From Antitrichia curtipendula (Eukaryota > Streptophyta > Bryopsida > Hypnales > Leucodontaceae): a stretch of DNA of 64,000 bases. The position numbers and the translations under genes were made by a program. The notes under the pieces are model-generated. The model was not told where the DNA came from. It saw only the letters and a program-made list of their open reading frames with translations, and ran no database searches. The stretch is from NCBI GenBank assembly GCA_951230915.1, contig OX579638.1:23516696-23580695 (forward strand), written 5' to 3'. Shown piece by piece: positions 43,786 through 54,475 of this stretch. Position 1 is the stretch's first letter, and every line of letters starts with the position of its first letter.

Positions 43786-46272
43786 ATGTCTCGAAAAGCT
43801 GCGTTGATGGGATTCGCAATCGCAGTGCTGCTACACCTCTTGTCAGTCTCGGTGGTAGCCCGAGACTTGGAGGACTCAATTGCGAGTGAGGGCTTGACGC
43901 ACCGCGACACCAGCACCACTCTCTACGCGACTTCCACCTTCTTCAAATGCACTTCAGATCTGCACATCACCGTAACAAGCACCGCCGAAATCAGCTCCGT
44001 CATCAAGGAGTACACAACCAAGGGCACCCCAGTGAAGATCCGCGCCACGCGTCCTGGGATGCACTCCGCGGCAGGGTTCATCTGCCCAGGAAAACGCGCC
44101 AGCACGAAGCTCGAATTCGGATTCAATGGGAAGAAGGAACCCACAGAGGATCATCATGGATCCGTTGCAGCAATCATCTTGCTCCTCCATAGAATGAACC
44201 GCCTGGTGGACGTCAACAAGGAAGCTCACCAGCTCACAGTCGAAGCCGGCATGACGCTGCTAAGTCTTTTAGAAGCGGCAGAAGCAAATAACATGTCGGC
44301 ACTAGTGGGCGCGCCCTCTATGTACGCGAATCTCACCGTTGGGGGAGTAATCTCCGCTTCCGCGCATGGCGCAGGCTCCTCTCTTGCTGAAATCGTGACG
44401 AAGCTCAAGTGGGTGAATGCCAAGGGGGAAGTGGTGGTGAGTGATGTGGGAACAGAGGAAGGAGATGGCTTACTTGGGGGACTGGGGCTGATGGGAGTGG
44501 TGACGGAGGTGACGTTGCAGTTGGAGCCGTGGTCCAGGACGGAAGTGGAAGTGAGAGACGATTTGGATGATGAGGGGATGGTGGCGGAGTTGGAGAGGGT
44601 TATGAGGGAGGAGACGAAGTTTGTGATGGCGTACTGGCGACCGGATCTTGGGATTTATAGAAGCATTTTGTATAAGACTGTGAGGGAGGGAGAGGGAGAC
44701 GAGGGGGTGCCGGCGCTTGAGGTGAATGGGACAAATGTGGTGATGTCGGGACTTGGAGGTGACGTTGCTGGGGCGATAAGTGAGTTGCATGCGGCTTGGG
44801 GGAATGATGTGGCGGATGACTCGGAGGCCGCGGATGGTTTGAATGCAGGTGAGTGCAAACCCTGTTGCTTGGGAATGCTTCTTCAATTCACTGTAAGGAG
44901 GTTGTTCAGAATCCCGCGCGGAACAACGACTCTGACGTGTGATTCACCGAGGGTCACAACTCCCCGCTGAGATTGTAATTACTCTTTAATCTTCTAGGGT
45001 TGATTTCGTCTTGTCAATCTCCAATTGTTGATAAGAAAATCCTTCAATCTTCGACGCTCAAATGTTGATTCAATCTTATTACAACAATTGAACACAACGT
45101 CCTTTCATTCTACCTCAAGATTAACAACATTTCAGAAACTTTGCAACCAATTTCCGTCCATTTCGTCTCTGGGGATTCACAAACCGCTTATCAACACGAT
45201 CTGTAGAAGGCGGGCAATTGGTCCGCAGAGCTCCAACAAGTCATGATGAGAACCCTTATTTCTCACCTTACCAAACTATTGCTTGAAACCAGTAGTAAAC
45301 CCCTAGAAAATCCCCTGTGAGACCAAGAGGCCTAAACTTTAACATACGAAAATTGCAACGAGGATCGTATATAACTCCTCGTGACAATCCTCATCGTCCT
45401 GTTTGAAATTTTCCGTTTCCTGTTTGAGGTTTCTGTTTGCTAACCCTGGCCCCCATGTCTCCCGTGCAGCGGCATGCAGCGTAGCACAATCGGGAATGCG
45501 CCTCCCCGTTTTCCACGACAACAACCACCACCCCACCACCCACGCCACTCTCCCCACCAACCGCGTCCCCCTCTCTCCCGAGTGCTCCCCCCACTGTTTC
45601 TGGGAATCTCAGCACACCGGCATCATGGTCCCCGCCGGTGAGTTTGCCATCAAACGCTCCCTCTTGTCTTCTTGGGTCCACGACGTTAAACGCATCATCC
45701 TCTCGGAGCTTTCCGAAGTTTCGTCCCGCATCCCTGGCCATGGAAAGTCCTGCTTACCTGGTCCCTTCATGCTCCGCTTCGACTCCGGAACCTCATCCCC
45801 TCTCTCCACCCGCACGGGTAGTGAAGACGTGGCTTTTGTGCAGTGGCTCCCCGTGGCGTCCGCATGGATTCCGAGGAAGCCAGTGAAACACGCCCCCGTG
45901 TGGGAGACGGTTGAGCAGTTGAGTCTGTGTAAGTATAAAGGACGGCCGTCGTATGGGCAGAACCATGAGAGGATTTTTAAGCATGCGAAGTGCCATGTGA
46001 GAGAGAATTTCCCGGAGGAGAGCTTTGAGAAGATGAGGGAGCTGCAGGAGAAGCATGACCCGGACAGGGTGTTTGAGCCGGAGCTTTATCAGATGATTTT
46101 GGAAAAGAGAGGACCGGAGTATGGGAAGTTGTGTACGTTGGAGCACTGGTGTTTCTGTGAAGAAGATGAGCATTGTGCGGAGAGGCATGCGTGTGTGTCG
46201 TCGCCTGTGTTTCCGGAGTATAAGATTTGTAAGGTGGTGGTTGGAGCGGGGGCGGGGCACGATGAACTCTGA
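43786..46272 (+). CDS. GULLO: L-gulonolactone oxidase-like FAD-linked oxidase
   Basis: Members of this family oxidise L-gulono-1,4-lactone or related aldonolactones at a flavin and are linked to ascorbate synthesis; plant members usually have a secretory signal. Exons 43786-44848 and 45470-46272 join in phase (621-bp GT-AG intron) to give 621 aa. Residues 1-~27 form a signal peptide (ALMGFAIAVLLHLLSVSVVA). The FAD-binding domain has IRATRPGMHSAAGFIC (where plants usually show a GSCHS-like stretch), LTVEAGMTLLSLLEAAEANN and GGVISASAHGAGSS (186-199). The C-terminal ALO part shows FVQWLPVASAW, GRPSYGQNHERIF (~512; the family usually reads HWGKN) and HDPDRVFEPELY, then a Cys-rich tail (CTLEHWCFCEEDEHCAERHAC). 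The ATG at 43786 is chosen because it opens the signal peptide; the open frame upstream starts with GTG. The changed HWGK motif leaves substrate open. Confidence 0.9.
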
Positions 46273-46844
46273 AGGTGGAAGAGACGATCGGGGAATAGAA
46301 GGCTTTGCATTCTAGGGTTTAAGAAAAGGATCCATCAATGCGCAACACTGACGATGAGCCCTATTTCACTGCACTTCACAATGGCCGTATCCTATCGACC
46401 GGAGCGGAAACTGAAGCAGCCTACGCTGCGAGAATGGGATGCTGGTTGGAAATGGGTGATCTCCTTCAAGCAATACAGACTGTCTGTGGCCTGGGGGAGG
46501 TTGAGGGAAAAAAATTCCCGCGTAGAGAAATAGATTTAAGAAGGATTTCATAGTTTTTGAAATTTTCTCCCTCAAAATCAAAATTATCATGAATTTTTTT
46601 TGTGAAGATTTCGTTTGTCCCATTGTCAATATGTATGCAAACTAATTTTCAACCATAGGCTGCTTACAAAACCAATGTAGGTGATCATTGTGGCTTCCAA
46701 TGTGCATGTTGTGATCATTTTATACTTTCAATGTATACCTCCTTGTTGCTTTTGTTGGCCATGTTGTACGTGAGCTAGCACCTACAATACGATTGATGGG
46801 AAATGGAGGAGCCTAAGGTATGGGTCAACTCCTTCAACCCTTAA
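46273..46844. other. 3' flank of the gulonolactone oxidase-like gene
   Basis: The first ~280 bp keep exon-like GC content (an open frame of 71 codons at 46338-46553 shows no known domain) and are most likely 3' UTR; the rest is AT-rich. Confidence 0.4.
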
Positions 46845-47060
46845 ATGTTGAGAAGGATGTTTGGCGTCTGATGGATGATAGAGAATCAACCTAGTAGGAT
46901 AGAAGTGCAACTATTCATCCTTGAAATTTTGTTGTGAAAAGGGGAGGTCTTCTATAGTTCTTTGATTTCCAATGAGTCCTTTTGCTATTTCTTAGGCCAA
47001 TGGTTCACATGGTAATAAAAAGGAATGATTTCCAAGATCACCCCTTCGTCCTTTAACTCC
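46845..47060 (+). repeat. Dispersed repeat family 1 copy
   Basis: Contains GGATAGAAGTGCAACTATTC, GTTGTGAAAAGGGGAGGTCT and CCAATGAGTCCTTTTGC. Same family as 50040-50260 (same strand) and 40430-40800 (opposite strand). Confidence 0.75.
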
Positions 47061-47479
47061 TCACCGCCGAAGCTCTAACCATGTCAAAAAACAACCTTGC
47101 TTTTCAAGTGTTATAAATCTAAATGTGAGTAAGGTATAAAAATCTCAACCGTACAATATTATAGTGTGCATGTTGTAGATGGTTTAAGTAAAATTTGGGG
47201 TCATTTGACCGTATAGATTGAAAGATTATAATGTTTTAGTGTTGAAAAAAGATGCTGAAATTTTCCTAAAAACACATTTCGAGGTGGAATTCGATTTCTA
47301 AACCTACTCAAATGAGAAAACTTTAAACTACAAGGTGATTCTAAACCAAAAGACAAACACTTTGGTGGAAAAAAAACACATTTAATTCACTCATTGCATA
47401 TGCAAAGTTGTTTTGAAATGTCAAAAAACAGTGAAAAAAGTAGCAAAAAAACACATCTACAGCTGAACCTACCTCTGCA

Positions 47480-47990
47480 AAAACGCTTCTCAGTCAATCA
47501 TATCTTCTTGGATTGATATGAAATTTTTACCACAAGAACTAGACTAGTATGTGAAACTTTTCCAACAAAATTTATTGAAAAAAACTCTTGTATGAAGAAG
47601 TTATAAGCCACCAAAGTTCACTGTAATGCAAAAATGTCTAGATTTTGAACTTCGAATTGCTCCCAAGCATTCAAAACAACTTGGGTTGACATGAAAATTT
47701 AACCACAATAACTAGACTTAAAGGGGAACATAACACAACAAATTTTATTGAAAACGAACATTGGATGAAGGAGATACAAGCCCCCGAAGTTGCAGCCTTC
47801 AAATGCAGTTTGGTGAATTCAAATTGAACCTATGAACTTCGATTGGCTTTCAAGAAATCAATAAAGCTCGCATTGATCTGAAAATTCTGCCACATAAATT
47901 AGAAGAGAGAGCGCAACTTTACCAACAAGTTTTATTGAGTTTGGACATCGGATGCAAAAGTTACAGTACTTTGAATTTTCTGTGAGGACA
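47480..47990 (+). repeat. Degenerate ~180-bp tandem repeat, three units
   Basis: Three units with the order GATATGAAAATT-like, CCACAA/ATAACTAGA, CAACAAATTTTATTGA, GGATGAAGRAGTTA, with the TTTATTGA anchor at about 47571, 47743 and 47931. Non-coding. Confidence 0.65.
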
Positions 47991-48130
47991 CTTTTCGTCC
48001 CCTCCGGCGATGAGGGGTTAAAGGTTAAGGGATAGAGAATAAACTGTAGAGAGAGATTATCCTTGTTTCCCTTGGAGATTATTTGAACATTAGGAAAATT
48101 TCAGCCTTCAAAGAGGTCACGAGTTTTGCA

Positions 48131-48328
48131 CCCCGCAGTGCAATTAAAGAAAATAAAAAATAAAAAATACTTTTATTTTTTATTTTTTTGAAAATTTAAA
48201 AATTAATGTGGCACTATTGGTGCCACGTCAGCACCACGTCAGATTGAAACTTTTTTAAATATTTTAAATTAAAAAATATATATAACTTTTTCTTTTTCTT
48301 TTTCTTTTCCTGTAATTGCACTGCGGGG
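48131..48328. mobile_element. Short TIR element (MITE-like)
   Basis: Bounded by CCCCGCAGTGCAATTA and its exact inverse TAATTGCACTGCGGGG; 198 bp, AT-rich inside, with two CACGTCAG repeats near the centre (48225-48242). No target duplication is readable because of the adjoining G run. Confidence 0.75.
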
Positions 48329-48664
48329 GGGCCAAAAATCAGAAACTTACGGCCCCTTTCAGGACTGAAATTTTTCCTAATGGTTTCCCAAATGATTTTG
48401 CACTAGGGACATGGGAATCAAGGGACCTCACCCAGGAGTGAATATCAGTGGCACAACTTTCTCCTGTTTTCAATTTGTAAACCAGGAATGCCAAATCTAG
48501 GGACCAGAGATACCATCTTGAATTAGAAGCTGATAGCTTTTTACACACCTCAAGAAACTATAGGAGGGTCGTTCCTAGAATTGGTGGTTGGTTTTGGCAA
48601 TGTTTTGACAAAATTTGGAGTTTTGCACTGATTTCTTTGAGGATTTTGTAGCAGAACAATCTTA

Positions 48665-49118
48665 GGGCCGCTTCACACTATGGCCGACCAAGTTGAGAGG
48701 CCGTGGGATTGAGTGGCCAAATTTTGTTGAGAGTTCAAAGAAATGAGCAATAAATAAGCAATAAAATATAGGAATTGGAGCCTTCGGCCGGCCATAGTGT
48801 GAAGTCTCCAAAGGCCAAGCCCAAAGTCCAAACTCTAACAATGAATTCCCACCTACCAATCTAATGGTTGAAATCTTGTCATAAGTTGATGGACTCTCGG
48901 CCATAGTTTGGGTCTCCATTTTTACTCGACCCAAACTTCTTTTGAGACTCCGTTGCCATGTAGGCAATTATATTGCCATATAGATAGTTGGAGGGTGATG
49001 GCCTTTGGACTCGTGCCTTCTAGTGTAAAGGATCGTGAGGCCAAATTTTTGGTATCTTGAAATTTGATTGGTGGAAACCCACGGCCTCTCAACTTTTTGC
49101 CATAGTGTGAAGTGGCCC
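48665..49118. mobile_element. Tourist-like MITE (PIF/Harbinger type)
   Basis: Inverted ends GGGCCGCTTCACACTATGGC (left) and GGGCCACTTCACACTATGGC (right, reverse complement), both followed by AGTTGAGAGGCCGTGGG. It is flanked by TTA at 48662-48664 and 49119-49121, the superfamily's 3-bp duplication. 454 bp, non-coding. A further inner copy of the end motif (GGCCATAGTGTGAAG) lies near 48790. Confidence 0.9.
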
Positions 49119-49139
49119 TTAGCCATTGACCAGAAAAAT

Positions 49140-49735
49140 CAGCAGCTAAAAGTCTTGTTGCAAGTACTATGGACTACTTGTAAGTACTGAAACAATATTG
49201 TTATATAAAAAAATGACATTTTTTCATAGAAAATAGACACAATGAGGTATAAATTGATAATAAACATGAGCACTAGAAAATCATGAAAAAAACACTAAAA
49301 ATTGGTCATTTGTGTTGACTTGATGGTGATGATTTTTCACCAAAAGAATGGTATAAAAACCATCTTCAATGTTCAGAAGTGCACTCGCAAGGGGCCCTCT
49401 TTGAACGAATGTGGAGGACATAATGTAATATATTTTTGAATGACCCTTTGTAAGACATGCCGGCCTAGTGTGGAAATAGACCACAAAAATTTCAGCTCTA
49501 CAATCATTAATTTTGGGTGGTCACCTAGTACGAAAAACTCTTGAACCTCAAAGTGTGACAAATTTGCAAAATTGACTTTTAAATATTAAATGACTCTCTT
49601 TGTTTCTAAAAAATAAGTAATTTGATTACAATCAATTGAAGTTAGACATCTTTAATAAAAATTTCAAATTCATGAGGTTCATCCTTCAAAAGTTATAGTA
49701 GAAAACAACTCCGTTACTTTCCTTGTGACGCCAAA
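49140..49735 (+). repeat. Dispersed repeat family 2 copy
   Basis: Diverged copy of the insertion at 24931-25641 (best over 49290-49735), non-coding. Confidence 0.7.
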
Positions 49736-50039
49736 ATCAATGACCAATTTTTGCAATCACCTAGGAACTAATTATTTATTGTGAGATGATCTATAAATAA
49801 AAAATGAATTCATATTTGGACTCAAGGACATCAAATTGGCTAGATGTGGTCTAAAATACAATATTGAACAATTACAAAAGGGGACAAAAATATTACATTT
49901 ACTCATCAAGAGTCTCCATTCCATTTTAGACAGCCATTGCATGCCTTGTGGCTCCTCTTTACAACCGACTAAAAATGTGCAGGCGGATTTTGAACATACT
50001 ACCATAAATCATGAAAACTAAATTAACCCATAAACGTTG

Positions 50040-50260
50040 CCGAGGACATTTTATGGTTGATGAATGACAAAGAATCTCTCCTTGTAGGACAAAAGTGCAA
50101 CTATTCATCCTCCCGATTTTGTGTAAAAAGGGAAGATCATCTACAATAGTTTGTCTTCCAATGAGTGCTTTTGCATTGTTTTAATCCAGCAATTCACACT
50201 ATGTCAAAATATATGATTTTCACGGTTATGACCCTGTCGTTTAAGGGTTAAATACTTTTG
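50040..50260 (+). repeat. Dispersed repeat family 1 copy
   Basis: GATGAATGACAAAGAATCTC, GACAAAAGTGCAACTATTCA, GTGTAAAAAGGGAAGATC and CCAATGAGTGCTTTTGCATT. Closest to the reverse complement of 40430-40655. Confidence 0.8.
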
Positions 50261-51112
50261 CACTTAAAAGTATGACACAATGTCAATGCACAATAAGCTT
50301 GTAGTTGAGATTTGCACCCACAGAAGGAATTCCAACTTTGATGAGAGGAGGGCCCGTTATCAACAATGTCATTGATGAGTTGGTGCGTACAGAAAATGTG
50401 CATTCAATGACTCATGACATAATTATAGAGTGTTTACGCTCTACATTTTATTACATATTGGATGATTTAATTGAAATTTGTACAATTACCTTCAATAAGT
50501 TTATGCACACTGTACTTCAAAGCTGAAAAGTTATGCAAATTAGAGATTTCAAATTGTTGGTACTCATTCAAAAATCGATCTGAGTAGAAGTTGTAAAGTA
50601 CATTGGAATGGTCAACTAGTCTATTTTCAAGATATGAAATATATATATGATAAAATGTTTGAAAAAATACAAGTATTTGTGTATTTATTGCTTCATGTCT
50701 AACATCTAGTACTTCTACTTTCAGCACTACATCACAAAGTTCTCCTGTCACGAATTGTCACTAGTAATCGTACGATTATCGTCGGGCATTGCTTTCATGT
50801 TATATTCATGAATTTGTAAGTATTGTTGTAATATGATATTGACATTCATTACCACCATGCAATTTAGGCATATCATTCATATTTGAGTTTCAAGTGCGAA
50901 AGTTGCACAATAACTATGCATGACGAAATATGTATGATTTCAGTATTTTAGTGATGGGCGACTAATTTCGTGTAGCATTAGTGCTCTTCTAAGACACATA
51001 AAGTTCGTGCAATAATCACACAACATCATGTCTGTGCATAGTTATTGTACTAACATTGCATATTTTTATTTCTCACAATTTCAATACTAAGTCAATTGAA
51101 AAGCAGGAATTG
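50261..51112. other. Gene-free AT-rich DNA
   Basis: Short open frames on both strands without recognisable domains. A loose inverted pair (GTTGCACAATAACTATGCAT near 50900 and GTGCATAGTTATTGTAC near 51037) may mark a small decayed element. Confidence 0.4.
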
Positions 51113-51471
51113 TTTCAAAGTAAAAATTCAGACCTCATTTAGGCATAGTAGAATAATTTTTTTCAAAAAATTTTGAACCTAGAAAAGTTGGTAAATGAAT
51201 CTAGCTTTCATGTCCAAAAATTCGTTTGAGATTTAGAATCTTCAATCAAAAGTTATGGACAAAGTTTGGAGACGGATTGGAAAGGACATTTTTTTGACAT
51301 TTTCAAACATTGCCTTTGAATTTTGTCCATAACTTTTGACTGGAGGCTCTAAATCTTAAACGGAAATTTGAAGATGAAATCTGGATTCATTTACCAACTT
51401 ATACTAGTTTAAAGTTTTTTGAAAAAATGTATTCTACTATGCCAAACTGAGGTCTGAATTTCTACTTTGAA
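51113..51471. repeat. Foldback with ~165-bp inverted arms
   Basis: The left arm from 51113 (TTCAAAGTAAAAATTCAGAC, GGCATAGTAGAATA, AGTTGGTAAATGAATC, TCAAAAGTTATGGACAAA) is matched in order by the reverse complement of the right arm ending at 51471, with scattered mismatches; centre near 51285. The transcript would fold into a long imperfect hairpin. Confidence 0.85.
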
Positions 51472-52199
51472 CACGATTTATACATTTTCAAAATAACTTG
51501 ACTATGAGAAGTGAAGCTCTCATCTTCACCATATCTTTTAAGTGTCCATAGATTATATTATATTATAAAGAGGACCTCTCCACCCTCAACTCTCACCAAC
51601 TGCTAGTGTAGAGATTCCATCAGTACGTTACCAAGTTTCTTGCTGACCTACTCATGTAATCAATTCAAGCTAAAATGAAGTAAATCTTTCATTACATTAT
51701 CAAGTTTCTTGGTAGCCTATTGATGGATTTAGTTGAAACTTAAATTTAATAGCCTACAATAACAATGGATTTAATTATGGAATTTCTTAAAATTAAAATG
51801 GTGATCAACAATTGAATATTGACAATACTTTTTGGAACAGTGATACCATTTAATAAGCATTATTCATGTAATGACTCTAATGACATTGTTGTCATGGATT
51901 TTCCGTGTCCTTCAATGCACAAAAAATGCACAATAAATGCACAATAAAGGATGTAAATTTCTGTGCATAATTTGTGTTTTTTGCGCACTTGTGATTAACG
52001 TATAAAAGCTACATAGTTAATATATATGACAAAATAGTGCCATTTCTATGCAGTAATCATGTGCATTGTAGCGATGCAATAACTTACAAATTAACGTACG
52101 TACCTATGAAACAATAGTAACTACATGATATTTGCTAATATTTCGTTGGTCCTGAACTTTGAGACATAATTACAACATGCATTCTTTGAAGCATGGTTG
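51472..52199. other. Gene-free AT-rich DNA
   Basis: No gene or clear element. TGCACAATAAATGCACAATAAA near 51925 is a short direct repeat. Confidence 0.4.
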
Positions 52200-53104
52200 A
52201 AATGAGAACTTCAAGCGTGTTCAAAAATATCCCTTCCGTTGTTCTTTAGATTGATTCAATAAGTCCTTCCCTATTCTTGGACATATTCATTATGAACATG
52301 GTCTTTCGGTACTTTCCAAACATTTTCTATGGGATTAAGATCTAGGAAATTTATTAGCCTTGTTAATTTCTTCTTACCATAAGCTAGTCTTCATTGATTT
52401 GGCAAAAGAGCATGGTGAGTCTAAGCACCATCTTTCATACAAAATAGGATCTTGAGCAATCATGGAGAAATTGAAAGTCACTTAATGCACCTTTATAAAC
52501 AATTTCAATACAATTATGTGCACTCATCATATGTTTTTCAGCTCTTCTGGAGGGCTGTTTCAGTATTGTCCCCACTATTGGGAACTTGCCATTGTTGTTT
52601 AGAATTATAAATAAATAATAAATGATTTAAAAACAAAACAAAATATTTAAAAATAAAAATAAAATATTAAATTTTTTTTCCAAAAATAATATTTAAAAAA
52701 AATTAAATATTAATTTATGATGCGACAATAATTTTGGCACAATTCCTACATTCCCAACAGTTCAGGAACTTGCAACCTTTTAGGATCCCAAAATCTCATC
52801 TAATATTCTTCTATTTTGAGCATAATAATCCAAGGGCACTTATTAAGTCCAATAACAAACCCCCACACCATCATAGAGGTGCATTAAAACTTGAAAGTAG
52901 GTGCCAAACAACATTTGTTGAACTTCTCCAAATTGCAATATAAAACTCAAATTTGATGTGAATTTTTGCCCATCTCAAAACATGATTCATCAATCCAAAT
53001 AACTTTCCCCCAATCAACCTCAATCCAATGTTGTGCTCTTCAACAAATTTCCACATTTGAACCTTGTATTCATCAGTGAAAAAAGTTTTCTGACTGCAAT
53101 ACAA
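52200..53104 (-). pseudogene. Tc1/mariner-like transposase, dead
   Basis: Reading the minus strand across several frames gives, in order: FFTDEYKVQMWKFVEEH, KVIWIDESCFEMGKNSH, KFNKCCLAPTFKF, TSMMVWGFVIGLNKC (the WG motif), ALSDFQFLHDCSR, DGA followed by THHALLPNQ, and DLNPIENVWKVPKDHV. This is the Tc1/mariner D-x-E order, including the DLNPIEN.W signature. Many stops and frameshifts; no terminal repeats found. A fragment of the same family is at 42060-42370. Confidence 0.75.
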
Positions 53105-54339
53105 TTAGACTAATAACATTTTTCAACATGTTTTTGCAAGCCTTCACAACCATTTGGTCTATAATTGGCATCAATCAAATCCAAGAAGTTGGCATGAATG
53201 CCTCTTGTTATGATTTGAAAAATTAAACCTTAAAGGATGGACCTATGACTATTGATTCCAAGCCTCTCTGTCCATGGCTCAATTTGCTGCCATTTTGCAA
53301 TTGGATATGTATGAAAAAATTTACATTTATTTTTCAGATATGGAATTACATTTCTTATTTATTTCACAAAAAATTTAGATATTTTTGTGGAAAACTGATT
53401 TTCTTGAGAATTTTAAAAGAAAAATTTAAGAAAAAACACATTAAATAGAAAATTATTTCAATAAATCTGAAAATTTCACCATGTGTTTATATTACAATGA
53501 AGGACATCATAGTATAAAATAGATTTCTATGTCATTCTATAATTATAATTCAATAGACATAAAAAATACAGGCAAAACTCAAATTGGTGTAGAAACTAGA
53601 ATAGATGACCTTCATTCTGGTAGTTGCTCTCAAACTCTAAAAATGTCATTTTTGTAGATAAATTTTAGATTTTGAATATGGAGCAACAACTTTCCAGAAT
53701 ACACTAACATAGCATATTTTGTGATCCGTTTTTTTTACTAACTTCTCATTTACATAAAGACAAACACTAGCAAAACTCAAAATTCAAATGGATACTTTTC
53801 ATAACTCAACATGAAAGGTCAGCAAAAAAAAATACGGATGAAAAGATGCTTCTAATAGCTTTGCAGCACATTGGATTGTCATCCAAACGCCATAGAATGA
53901 TGCTTGCAGTGTTTCACGATTAAGAGTCCTCTTTGCCGACTTTTGTGGGATTATAGTTCTTTGTAGCCTAAAACTTTGTAAGATACTAGTCACACTACAG
54001 ATTGTTGAGCTTGAAAAGCACATTTATTTAGTAATTTATGTCCTTTTCATTCCACCTTCATTCATTCCAATAATGAGAGCTTTTTCTCCTCATCAATAAG
54101 GCAACAAGTCTTCATTTTTGCAAACTTAACAAAATGTCAACATAACTTGGTGTCCATATTCCTCTCATTTCCAATTAGTTTGTCATATAGGTGCTTTGAC
54201 AGTACTCATGTTTTGAACAGATAGTGAGCAGAGTGCTCATTCTGAATTAATTTAGAATGTAATTAATTTTGATTTTAATAACCCCCTCCAACCATACTTA
54301 TATTTTCTAGACCAACCTGTTTGGACAAATAATATGGGT
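53105..54339. other. Gene-free AT-rich DNA
   Basis: May include the worn N-terminal part and end of the Tc1/mariner element; nothing readable. Confidence 0.4.
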
Positions 54340-54475
54340 TAATGACTTATGTATTTTGTATCCGTTTATTTTTGTATGTATTTGTATCCATATCCATATT
54401 GTATTGTATCCCATATCATACTTTAAAATATTCCCATATCCTGTATCCATATCTGTATTTGTATTTCTTATTTTT
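54340..54475 (+). repeat. Imperfect GTATCCATATC hexamer-like run
   Basis: Repeated GTATCC/ATATCC/GTATTT units. The same type of run followed by A/T- and G-rich sequence occurs at about 19580-19700, suggesting a dispersed element with a simple-repeat core. Confidence 0.6.

Noticed and set aside
44470..44886. 138-codon minus-strand frame (and 45793-46260, 155 codons)
   Set aside because: Both are shadows of the GC-rich gulonolactone oxidase-like exons.
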